Assembly (NCBI GenBank): GCA_003225005.1
Contig: QIAN01000362.1
Coordinates: 1-32,960, forward strand
From: Acidobacteriota bacterium
GTDB lineage: Bacteria; Acidobacteriota; Terriglobia; Terriglobales; Acidobacteriaceae
Direction: 5' to 3'
Length of the DNA stretch: 32,960 bases
The position numbers and the translations under genes are program-made. Shown here piece by piece: positions 1 through 7,800 of the stretch. The stretch's first letter is position 1. The number at the start of each line of letters is the position of its first letter. Under the pieces are notes generated by a model. That model had not been told where the DNA came from and did not search any database. It saw only the letters and a list, made by a program, of their open reading frames with translations.

Positions 1-421
1 AGTCGGCGTTGTTCTGGCAAAACAAGTCGAATGCGGTACCCTCAACTGGAGATCGGGCGGCGAAAAAATTGTGAGCGGCTTTCCGAAGCAGACCCTGTTT
101 AAAGTCGATGACCCGGCCGTAATCCACCTGTTCATTGGGCAGATCGGGCACGCTTGCCAGGTCTGGCAGAGACAATAGGCCTTGATCTCGAAGTGCTTTC
201 AAATCAATGAACAGAGGATTGCCGGCGAAGGCAGAAAAGCACTGGTAAGGCGAATCACCGTATCCGGTGGGACTCAACGGTAGTACTTGCCAAATCTTTG
301 GCCCGGACTCCGCGAGAAAGTCCAAAAAATCGTAAGCAGACTTTCCCAGATCGCCGATACCATGGCCACCGGGCAGAGACGAGACATGGAGAAGGATTCC
401 ACTACACCGAGGAAAGATCAC
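1..421 (-). CDS. malQ: 4-alpha-glucanotransferase (amylomaltase), N-terminal part, runs off the window
   Basis: Minus-strand reading frame open from a GTG at 421 to the window edge, giving about 140 N-terminal residues. It shows the amylomaltase N-terminal pattern: G-I-L-L-H, then S-L-P-G, H-G-I-G-D-L-G, then L-P-L-S-P-T-G-Y-G-D-S-P-Y-Q and S-A-F-A-G-N-P-L. These are hallmark blocks of glycoside hydrolase family 77, which transfers alpha-1,4-glucan chains between maltodextrins in the cytoplasm. The only in-frame start after the upstream stop is the GTG; an AAGG lies about 16 bases upstream, so the ribosome site is weak. It follows cysH on the same strand after a 56-base gap and could be read through from the sulfate operon, though the function is unrelated. 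The catalytic residues lie outside the window. Confidence 0.9.
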   Translation of the reverse strand, partial: MIFPRCSGILLHVSSLPGGHGIGDLGKSAYDFLDFLAESGPKIWQVLPLSPTGYGDSPYQCFSAFAGNPLFIDLKALRDQGLLSLPDLASVPDLPNEQVDYGRVIDFKQGLLRKAAHNFFAARSPVEGTAFDLFCQNNAD

Positions 422-477
422 CCAAGTGACGTTAAGCCTTCAGGAGGCGACCGTGCAAGGGGGGTGAAATGATTTGG

Positions 478-1257
478 TCATGAAGAAGGCGCGGAGACAC
501 TCGTCCTCTGCCTGAGATTTCCCTCCGTCTCAGGTTGTGCTCCGATCGTAACCAGCGGAGCTGCCGACCGGGGCTCCGGCGAGTGCAGTCCACACTCGGT
601 CTTCCTGAAGTCTGCCCAACGGCCGGCGCGCGGATCTTCGCCCGAGTGGATTGCGCGGGTGCAATGCGTGCAGCCCAGGCTGGGATAATTGCGGTCATGC
701 AGAGGGTTGTAAGGAACGTCGTGCTTGCGGACGTACTGCCATATTGCTTCGGATGTCCAGTCGGCGAGCGGGTTTATTTTCACCAACTGGAATTTCGAAT
801 CCCACTCAACTTTCTGAGCATGGGCGCGGTCAGGCGTTTGATTTCGGCGAATGGCGGTAATCCAGGCTTGCAGCTCGGCCAACTTTCCGCGCAGGGGTTC
901 GATCTTCCGAAGATTGCAGCACTGATCCGGATCCCGCTTCCAGAGTGCGGATCCGTGAAGTTGTTCCTGGTCTTCGGGTGTGAGGGCCGAGTAAACTCGC
1001 TCCACTTTAATTTCGTAACGTTGCTCGACGCGCTCTATCAAATCATAGGTCTCGGGGAATAGAAATTCAGTGTCCAGCGTGAACAAGCGAAAATTCGCAC
1101 GGACGCGGGAGGCCATATCGATAAGAGCCATGCCTTCCGCTCCGAAGGCCGAGGAGATAGCAACCTCCTGCTGGTATGTGTCGAAAGCCCAGCGCAGCAA
1201 GCGTTCGGGACGCCACGTTTCGGAAACCGCTTGCACAGCATGGATAGGTTCCCTCAC
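478..1257 (-). CDS. cysH: Adenylyl-sulfate (APS) reductase, thioredoxin-dependent, iron-sulfur type
   Basis: 259 residues, a normal length for the family. It reduces activated sulfate to sulfite in the cytoplasm. The nucleotide-binding loop reads S-S-A-F-G-A-E-G near residues 35-42. The catalytic cysteine is in E-C-G-L-H at 221-225. Two cysteine pairs, C113-C114 and C196-x2-C199, are the [4Fe-4S] ligands that mark the APS-using class rather than the cluster-less PAPS reductases of enterics, so the substrate is probably APS. After the catalytic motif there is a low-complexity tail of about 35 residues. It starts with GTG, overlapping the stop of the upstream methyltransferase gene (GTGA), with GGAG about 10 bases upstream, so translation is probably coupled. 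It is the last sulfur gene of the operon. No ATP sulfurylase is present in the window. Confidence 0.95.
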   Translation of the reverse strand: MREPIHAVQAVSETWRPERLLRWAFDTYQQEVAISSAFGAEGMALIDMASRVRANFRLFTLDTEFLFPETYDLIERVEQRYEIKVERVYSALTPEDQEQLHGSALWKRDPDQCCNLRKIEPLRGKLAELQAWITAIRRNQTPDRAHAQKVEWDSKFQLVKINPLADWTSEAIWQYVRKHDVPYNPLHDRNYPSLGCTHCTRAIHSGEDPRAGRWADFRKTECGLHSPEPRSAAPLVTIGAQPETEGNLRQRTSVSAPSS

Positions 1258-2087
1258 GCTGGTCGCTCCTGTTCTTGCCGCGCCTCTGGGTCGGGCGCGA
1301 TCGATCGTTGTCCCGCCACCAACGCGACGTATTCCTGCTGCGCACTCTGTAGCTCGATCTCGAGTCTTAGCGAAGCGTAATGCCCGAGCGCGGTCACTTC
1401 CCCGACGACAAGAAGTGTGGGGGCGGGAAGCCGAGGAGCCGAGCGTAATTCACCCACGGTTGTGTGATAGACCTGCTGATGAGGCGAGGTCGCGCGCGAG
1501 ATGAGCGCGCATGGAGTGTTTCCCTTCATCCCGGCATCGAACAGCCGGAGAGCCGTGCCCTCGTAGTCAGGACCCGGCATGTAGATCACTAGAGTGGCGC
1601 CGGAGGAGGCGAATCCACCCCAGTTGTCTTTCGTATTTTCGTCTAAACGATGGCCGGTGAGAAATACGAGCGCAGAGGAAACGTTGCGCTGGGTGAGAGG
1701 AATCTCGGCGGCGGCAGCGGCGCCTAGAGCGGCGGTAACTCCGGGAACGATTTCGAATCCGATCCCGTGCTGGCGCAATGCTTCAATCTCTTCGCCTCCC
1801 CTTCCGAAGATGAACGGGTCTCCTCCTTTGAGCCGGACCACCTGTAAGCCCGACGATGCCAGGCTGACGAGCAGGGAATTGATTTCATTCTGCGTGATAC
1901 GTTTCTGCCCGCAGCGCTTGCCGACATTCTGGATAAATGCGGTTCGCGGCGCCAATGCGAGAATGTCCGCCGAGATCAAGTCGTCGTGCAAGACCACGTC
2001 CGCTGCTTGCAAGATCTTGAGCGCCTTGAGTGTGAGCAGTTCCGGGTCACCCGGACCTGCGCCCACGAGATAAGCCTTGCCTTTCAT
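1254..2087 (-). CDS. cobA: Uroporphyrinogen-III C-methyltransferase (SUMT)
   Basis: 277 residues. It uses S-adenosylmethionine to methylate uroporphyrinogen III twice, giving precorrin-2, the branch point to siroheme. The N-terminus reads Y-L-V-G-A-G-P-G-D-P-E-L-L-T, the tetrapyrrole methylase SAM-binding loop. V-V-L-H-D-D-L-I and V-R-L-K-G-G-D-P-F-I-F-G-R-G-G-E-E follow, then V-P-G-V-T-A-A, all typical of SUMT. The start is ATG, overlapping the stop of the preceding dehydrogenase gene (ATGA), with GGAG 9-10 bases upstream. It overlaps cysH by 4 bases. The last 30 residues are Gln/Glu/Arg-rich and not family-typical. The separate SUMT and dehydrogenase/chelatase genes together equal the enteric fused CysG. 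Next to sulfite reductase, its role is siroheme supply. Confidence 0.95.
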   Translation of the reverse strand: MKGKAYLVGAGPGDPELLTLKALKILQAADVVLHDDLISADILALAPRTAFIQNVGKRCGQKRITQNEINSLLVSLASSGLQVVRLKGGDPFIFGRGGEEIEALRQHGIGFEIVPGVTAALGAAAAAEIPLTQRNVSSALVFLTGHRLDENTKDNWGGFASSGATLVIYMPGPDYEGTALRLFDAGMKGNTPCALISRATSPHQQVYHTTVGELRSAPRLPAPTLLVVGEVTALGHYASLRLEIELQSAQQEYVALVAGQRSIAPDPEARQEQERPA

Positions 2088-2695
2088 GAGGTACTCCGTT
2101 CCGGGCGAGTGCTTGACGTTTGCCTCTTGTCAAATGCTTCGCGGCTTGCCAAGGAGTGCAATAGATCTCGGCGCCGATCCGCGTCGAGATCGCCGTCGAA
2201 CAGCTTTTTTCTGTTTTCTCCGAGTTCTTCCAGCCAGCCGGCGTAATCGGGGGTGAACTGTTCTTCCAACTCGCGCCTGAGTCTTTGGGCGAGGGCGGGA
2301 CTTTGGCCTCCGGTGGAAATTGCGATCTGGAGTTGGCCACGGCGCACGACGGCGGGAAAATAGAAATCGCAATTCTCTGGATCGTCGACGGCGTTGCACA
2401 GAATGTTTCGGCGCTGGGCTTCGTTGAAAACCAGCTGGTTGAGTTCCGCTGACGCGGTCGCCGCGATTACCAGAAAGACGCCTTCGAGGTCGTTGGGGAG
2501 AAAGGCGCGCGGCTCCCACACGATAAGGCCTGCACTGGCCCAATCCATAACTGCCTGGCGCGCCTGCGGCGCAATCACTTGGACGTTGGCGCCTGCCACC
2601 AGCAGACTTTGAATCTTCGGTTCGCCTATGGTCCCGGCTCCGACCACGAGGCAGGAACGGCGTTCGAGTTTAAGGAACATCGGAAACAGCGTCAT
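2084..2695 (-). CDS. Precorrin-2 dehydrogenase / sirohydrochlorin ferrochelatase (CysG N-terminal / Met8-like)
   Basis: Converts precorrin-2 to sirohydrochlorin with NAD+ and probably inserts iron to give siroheme. The N-terminal Rossmann loop reads C-L-V-V-G-A-G-T-I-G, followed by the family pattern N-A-V-D-D-P-E-N-C-D-F-Y-F-P-A and I-A-I-S-T-G-G-Q-S-P-A-L-A. The frame is open from a GTG at 2713, but the ATG at 2695 is preferred: the GTG and the codons after it form the purine-rich GGGAGAAAGAG, an ideal ribosome site for the ATG, and the protein then begins M-T-L-F-P-M-F-L-K-L as relatives do, about 203 residues. It follows sir after a short gap and overlaps cobA by 4 bases. Whether it has chelatase activity cannot be read from the sequence. 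Confidence 0.92.
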   Translation of the reverse strand: MTLFPMFLKLERRSCLVVGAGTIGEPKIQSLLVAGANVQVIAPQARQAVMDWASAGLIVWEPRAFLPNDLEGVFLVIAATASAELNQLVFNEAQRRNILCNAVDDPENCDFYFPAVVRRGQLQIAISTGGQSPALAQRLRRELEEQFTPDYAGWLEELGENRKKLFDGDLDADRRRDLLHSLASREAFDKRQTSSTRPERSTS

Positions 2696-2730
2696 TACTC
2701 TCTTTCTCCCCACTGCTAACTTCCGAATGG

Positions 2731-4434
2731 CTAACCTTCGACAGCGTGCGGCACGCGGCCCGGCGACGGATCACGAGCCACGGCTGAGACCAACTCTCCG
2801 GCAAGAAACTCCCGCAGCTCGGCGTCGCTATGGCGCGCGAAGAATTGGCGGAGATTCTCGGCCGGACCCTTGGCGATGAGATAATGCTGCAACAGTCGCT
2901 CGATCGCGTCCGGAACTTCGGTTGCCAGACAGCGGTAGCCGATAGGACGAGCGATCGACTGATGGAGTCCGACCGCTCCACCGAGGCAGAAATAGTAGGC
3001 GTCCAACAAGCGGTCTCCGGATTTGATTTTTTTGCCTTCGATGCCGATATCGGCAATCCAGTGCTGGCCGCAACTGTTGGGGCAGCCGGTGACGTGCAGC
3101 TTCAGGTGCTGCTCAAAGCCGGGGAGTCTCTCTTCCAACTCTTCGACCAGCCAGCGAGAAAAACTCTTGGTTTCGGTGATCGCGAGCTTGCAGAATTCCG
3201 AACCGCTGCAGGCGATTGCGCCTCGCCAGAAGGCTGATCCGCCAGGTTGCAAACCGATGGCATCGAGTTCTCTAGCCAGCGTGGAGGTGTTTTGTTGGGG
3301 CACGTTCACGATCAGCAGGTTCTGCATGTTGGTGGTGCGCAGTTCACCGCTGGCACACCGGTCCGCGAGTTCGGCGGCGGCGCGCATTTGTTCGGCGGTT
3401 ATCCGTCCGCGGAGCACGGCGGCGCCGATGTAGAAAAGCCCCGGCTGTTTTTGGGGATGGATTCCGACGTGATCGCGATAGACATCGTCGGGAGGCGTCT
3501 CTTCAACCGCAGGGTCAAGAGGAAAACCGAGCCTGCTTTCCAATTGGTCTTGAAAATCGCGGGCAGTCCAGCCATGCCGAAGAAAAAGGAATTTGAGCCG
3601 TGCGCGTTCGCGGTGTTCCCGAAGTTGATCGGCGTCACGGAAAATTTCTGCAATGCCCTTCACCACAGGAATGACCTGGTTCCAGCGAACAAAGGCATTG
3701 AGGCGAGCGCTCAGATGCGGGTCGGTGGAGAGGCCTCCTCCCACGCGCAACGAAAAGCCGACTTCGGAACGCGCCCCGGTGCCGCGGCGGGTGGCGGTTA
3801 GGCCGATGTCATTGATCTCCGGATATGGGCACCAGATGTTGCAACCGGTGATGGAAATTTTGAATTTGCGGGGCAGGTTATAGAAATCATCGTTGCCTGC
3901 CAAAGCCCGCGTGACTTCCAAAGCTAATGGAGATGCGTCGCAAATCTCATGCGCATCGACTCCGGCGACGGGGCATCCAGTAACGTTGCGGGTGACGTCG
4001 CCGCAGGCTCCCATCGTGCCCAGGCCGCACTGCTCAAGGGCATCGAGCACTTCAGGCAGAGCCTCGATCGTGATCCAATGCAACTGAATGTTTTGCCTGA
4101 CCGTGAGGTCCGCCACGCCCCGGCCATATTGCTCCGTCAACTTCGCAACGGTTCGCAGTTGGCCAGAGTTGAGCAGGCCATTCGGGATTCGTATTCGGAG
4201 CATGAAACAGGGCAGCGCCTTGCCCTCGCCGCCTTGGCCGGCAACTACGCCTGCGCCGTCCCCCTGGGTGTAGACGCCCCACCAGCGAAAATATGTGCCC
4301 AGCCATTCAGGAGGAATCGACTGGAATCCCTCGCGGGCAAAGCGGCGAATTTCGCCGAGGGCCCGCCAGGGATTCTTCTCCCTTTTTAACCGTTCGACTC
4401 GCTGTGCTTTCGTTTCTTTGACCGGATTTGCCAT
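2731..4434 (-). CDS. sir: Ferredoxin-type sulfite (or nitrite) reductase, siroheme [4Fe-4S] protein
   Basis: 567 residues, the usual length for the single-subunit ferredoxin-dependent family. Two ferredoxin-like half-domains each have a conserved signature: T-V-R-Q-N-I-Q-L-H-W in the first repeat and T-T-N-M-Q-N-L-L-I-V in the second. The siroheme/[4Fe-4S] ligands are visible as A-C-S-G-S-E-F-C-K-L-A, then V-T-G-C-P-N-S-C-G-Q (Cys-x5-Cys and Cys-x3-Cys). Nitrite and sulfite reductases of this family are hard to separate by sequence. Sulfite is the inferred substrate because siroheme synthesis and APS reductase genes follow directly and a Cys-codon leader precedes it. The ATG is only five bases from the last U of a terminator-like hairpin, and the only Shine-Dalgarno-like G-rich stretch lies inside that hairpin, so expression is probably leader-controlled. 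Confidence 0.93.
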   Translation of the reverse strand: MANPVKETKAQRVERLKREKNPWRALGEIRRFAREGFQSIPPEWLGTYFRWWGVYTQGDGAGVVAGQGGEGKALPCFMLRIRIPNGLLNSGQLRTVAKLTEQYGRGVADLTVRQNIQLHWITIEALPEVLDALEQCGLGTMGACGDVTRNVTGCPVAGVDAHEICDASPLALEVTRALAGNDDFYNLPRKFKISITGCNIWCPYPEINDIGLTATRRGTGARSEVGFSLRVGGGLSTDPHLSARLNAFVRWNQVIPVVKGIAEIFRDADQLREHRERARLKFLFLRHGWTARDFQDQLESRLGFPLDPAVEETPPDDVYRDHVGIHPQKQPGLFYIGAAVLRGRITAEQMRAAAELADRCASGELRTTNMQNLLIVNVPQQNTSTLARELDAIGLQPGGSAFWRGAIACSGSEFCKLAITETKSFSRWLVEELEERLPGFEQHLKLHVTGCPNSCGQHWIADIGIEGKKIKSGDRLLDAYYFCLGGAVGLHQSIARPIGYRCLATEVPDAIERLLQHYLIAKGPAENLRQFFARHSDAELREFLAGELVSAVARDPSPGRVPHAVEG

Positions 4435-4484
4435 AAAAAGTAAAAACCCACCGCCGGCAGGTAAGGTCTGCCAGCGATGGGTTT
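4435..4484 (-). terminator. Attenuator terminator hairpin abutting the sir start codon
   Basis: On the minus strand the 5' arm (4484-4468) and 3' arm (4460-4444) form a 17-bp stem in which every position pairs, two of them as G-U wobbles, around a 7-base loop. It is followed by TTTTTACTTTTT and then the sir ATG at 4434. This is a textbook intrinsic terminator located between promoter and gene, so it makes sense as an attenuator. The 3' arm also holds the only G-rich stretch (GGCGGTGGG) upstream of sir, so the hairpin may block translation too. An alternative pairing of its 5' arm is described under the leader peptide. Confidence 0.85.
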
Positions 4485-4511
4485 GATCAGTGCTGAGTTA
4501 CTAAGTAATTC

Positions 4512-4595
4512 TTAGATCATCTGCTTCCCCATGCCAGAAGACACACGCGTACAACAACAAGTACACGTGCACATCTGGATGGAAGCCGACATCAT
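4512..4595 (-). CDS. Cys-codon leader peptide of the sulfate assimilation operon (27 aa)
   Basis: ATG-ATG start at 4595, stop TAA at 4512. Residues 9-15 read C-T-C-T-C-C-C: five Cys codons in seven. The ORF sits between a consensus promoter and the terminator before sir, and starts about 7 bases after the -10 box with no Shine-Dalgarno, so it is probably leaderless. The RNA can fold three ways. Segment 1 (4582-4574, CCATCCAGA) pairs with segment 2 (4538-4529, TCTGGcATGG), with the Cys codons in the loop. Segment 2 can instead pair with segment 3, using ATGGG with CCCAT (4481-4477) and TCTG with CAGA (4470-4467). Segment 3 is the terminator 5' arm. A ribosome stalled on Cys codons would cover segment 1 and favour antitermination. 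Function is inferred from architecture; the peptide itself is probably only a sensor. Confidence 0.82.
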   Translation of the reverse strand: MMSASIQMCTCTCCCTRVSSGMGKQMI

Positions 4596-4602
4596 CAGGG
4601 TG

Positions 4603-4631
4603 ATAGTAAGTGACGCCCGACGGGCTGTCAA
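4603..4631 (-). promoter_or_regulatory. Sigma-70-type promoter of the Cys leader / sir operon
   Basis: On the minus strand TTGACA (4631-4626) is separated by exactly 17 bases from TACTAT (4608-4603), five of six matches to TATAAT. Seven bases later comes the ATG of the Cys leader ORF at 4595, so transcription should start at or within a base or two of the start codon. Confidence 0.78.
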
Positions 4632-4819
4632 GGTCACACTCGATGTGCTTGGACGCAAATTTTGGATGTTAAAGATTCAAAAAATCCACGGTTCGCGACG
4701 CGCGGCTTCCGCGAGGGGGATGTCGAACCAAGGGCTATTCGGCAGACCGGTGCCATCAGGCACGAGAACACCATACCCTCTTGACCCGTAATTTGCATTC
4801 GCTGCATCGAAAATCTGGT

Positions 4820-4849
4820 TTGGACTTGCCTTGCCCGGACACGTATTTA
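4820..4849 (+). promoter_or_regulatory. Candidate promoter of gltB
   Basis: TTGGAC (4820-4825), 18-base spacer, TATTTA (4844-4849), then seven bases to the gltB ATG at 4857. There is no Shine-Dalgarno before gltB, so a leaderless transcript fits. The -10 match is modest. The rest of 4632-4819 holds no feature recognised here apart from a short G-T-G-C-C/G-G-C-A-C hairpin near 4750. Confidence 0.45.
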
Positions 4850-4856
4850 TGGCTCC

Positions 4857-7800
4857 ATGAATTGGCAAGATCCCTCTCCCGGCCTGGACCACGATGCTTG
4901 TGGCATCGGTTTTGTTACGCGGCTCGGGGCTCCGAGTTCGCGGGAAGTTGTGGACCGGGCGCTGCTGGCGCTGGACCGACTGTCTCATCGTGGGGCGGTT
5001 GATGCTGAAGGAACCAGCGGGGATGGGGCTGGGTTGATGACGGCGATTCCGGAGGAGTTTTTCCGGCGCGAGGCTGGGAAGAAAGGGGTTGAGTTGCCCC
5101 TCCGGTTTGCGGTGGGCATGGTTTTTCTCCAGGAGGGGTCAGAGGTTGAAGCCCGGCACCTGATCGAGGCGTGTGCCCAGGATGCCGGCCTGAATTTCCT
5201 GGCTTGGCGTGGCGTGCCGACCAATCCGGCCGTGTTGGGAGCGCAGGCGCTACAGTTCATGCCGCGCATCCAGCAAGTTTTTCTGGCGGCGACCGACAGG
5301 AATCTGGATCTGGAGTTGCAGCTATTTTTGTATCGCAAACGCGTGGAATCGGTCGCGCCTCGCGGAACGTATTTTTGCTCGCTGTCGTCGCGGACCATGG
5401 TCTACAAGGGCCTGCTCTCGCCGAGTCAGTTGGCTTCCTTTTATCCAGACTTGATGCACCCGGAGTACCGCAGCTCATTTGCCGTCTTCCATCAGCGGTT
5501 TTCAACCAACACGCGGCCGAGCTGGTCGCTGGCGCAGCCGTTTCGATTCGTGGCACACAATGGCGAGATCAACACCATCAGCGGCAATCGCCGATGGACT
5601 CGTTCGCGAGATGGTGAGTTGCGTGCGCAATGGGGAGCGGGAGAGTGGTTTCGCAGTCTGGAGGAAGAGGTCAGCGATTCTGCCAGCTTTGACAATGCCT
5701 TCGAGGGGCAAATGCGGCGCGGATTCTCTCCCGCAGAGGGGATGATGCGCATGGTGCCTCCCGCTTGGGAGGGGGACGACACGCTCAGCCCGGAAATGCG
5801 AGGCTGGTTGGCGCAACAGGCGTGGCAGCAGGAGGCGTGGGACGGCCCCGCCGCGCTGGTTTTCAGTGATGGTGCCTACCTCGGAGCGAAACTCGATCGC
5901 AATGGGCTTCGACCCCTGCGATACGTCATCAGCAAAGATGGTTTGCTGTTGGCTGGGTCGGAAGCCGGCCTGGTTGATCTGGAAGAAGATGAAATCCAGG
6001 AAAGAGGCCGGCTTGGCCCGGGCGAAATGCTCTTGGCGGAAATTGCGTCTGGAAAATTATGGCGCGGCAATGAAGTCGCGGGTCTTCTGTGCTCCACCAA
6101 CACCACGGAGGGCGCCACGCGATGGATTACCGCGTGCGTCGAGAGACCTGACAGGGAAAACCCAAGAGTCGAGGAGAGCAAAGTCGGAGCCGAGCAGGCT
6201 CACGCGTTCGGAACAGATCCAGTCAAAGCTGAGAAGCTTAAGACTTTGAAAACTATGGCGGCGGCGCTGGGATGGAGCGAGGACCAGTTCCGACTGTTGT
6301 TTCGTCCTTTGGGCGTGGAAGGGAAAGAGGCGGTGTGGAGCATGGGGGACGATGCGCCTCCGGCTTATCTTTCACAACTGCGACGCAGTCTTTGGGACTA
6401 CTGCAAGCAACGCTTCGCGCAAGTGACTAACCCGCCGATTGATCCGATTCGCGAAGCGCATGTTATGTCGTTGAATGTGTATTTGGGAACAAAGATTGCG
6501 CTGCGTTCGCCCATCGTCGATTCGAAGCAGATGGATGGGCTGCGGCGAGAACTGGGGCGGGCCACTGACCTCGACATTACTTTCGAAGCATCCGGAACCG
6601 TAGCCGCTGCGCTGTCGGCGCTGCAGTCGATTCAGCAGAAGGCTGCTCAGGCCGCGGCAAATTCCGCAGCGGTGGTTGTGAGCGATCGGAGGGTGAACTC
6701 GCAACGATCTGCTGTGCCGGTTTTGCTAGCGGCAGCGGCAGCGGCCAATGGAATCCGACAATCCGGCCGGAATATTTCGCTCCTGGTCGAAACCGGTCAA
6801 GCGTTTGATGCTCATCATGTGGCCTTGTTGATCGCCGTGGGTGCGGCAGCCGTTCACCCCTATCTCGCACTCGATCTGGCGAGCGCGACGGCAACCGGTG
6901 GCGTGGCGTCATTCCGTTCCGCTCTCGAAGTTGGATTGCGCAAGGTGCTGGCCCGCATGGGCATATCCACTCTCGCCAGCTATCGCAACAGTTGCTTATT
7001 CGAAGTGATTGGACTCGACCGTGAAATCCAAGAGCAATTCTTTAGCGATGCTGCGTTTGTTCTTCCCGGCAAGAGCCTTGCGGAGGTTCTGGAAGACGCG
7101 TTCGTGAATCATGTGACCGCATTCGACGAGACTGCGGGATCTGCTTCCACACTGCGCGACCGCGGATATTTTCGATTCCGCAAGGATGGAGAACGCCATG
7201 CTAATTCGCCTGAGCTCGTCCGCGCGATGCATAGCTTCATCAAGTCCAAACATTCCAAACAAGAGGACGGGTTCGACGCCTATGCCCAACTGGGCGAGAC
7301 CCGCGAACCGGTCGCATTGCGCGACTTGCTCGACTTTGTCTCCGCTACCGAAAGCGCCGAAGCGAATCTCGGCGAAGTGGAGTCTGAGGCCGCGATTTTG
7401 CGGCGATTGAGCACGCAAGCCATGTCTCTGGGCGCGATCAGCCCCGAGGCCCACAGGACGATTGCTCTGGCGATGAACCACATTGGAGCCCGCAGCAACA
7501 CCGGCGAAGGTGGAGAAGACCCGGAGTTGTATCGTCGCGAACCTGAGGCAAGTAACAAGGTGAAGCAGGTGGCTTCGGGGCGCTTCGGCGTTACTGCCGA
7601 ATATCTCGTGCGTGCGGAAGAGATTGAAATAAAAATGGCGCAGGGATCGAAACCGGGCGAAGGCGGGCAACTTCCGTCGTTCAAAGTTACGCCTTACATC
7701 GCGCAGTTGCGGCACGTGGTGCCGGGTACGTCGTTGATTTCTCCCCCGCCGCACCATGATGTCTACAGCATCGAAGATCTGGCTCAATTGATCCACGATT

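Noticed and set aside
4531-4791. 86-codon plus-strand frame opposite the Cys leader
   Set aside because: No ribosome site, no domain, and it is antisense to the far better supported leader ORF and promoter.
4849-4860. Minimal ORF ATG-GCT-CCA-TGA overlapping the gltB start
   Set aside because: If the promoter assignment is right, the first ATG lies within the -10 box and is not transcribed.
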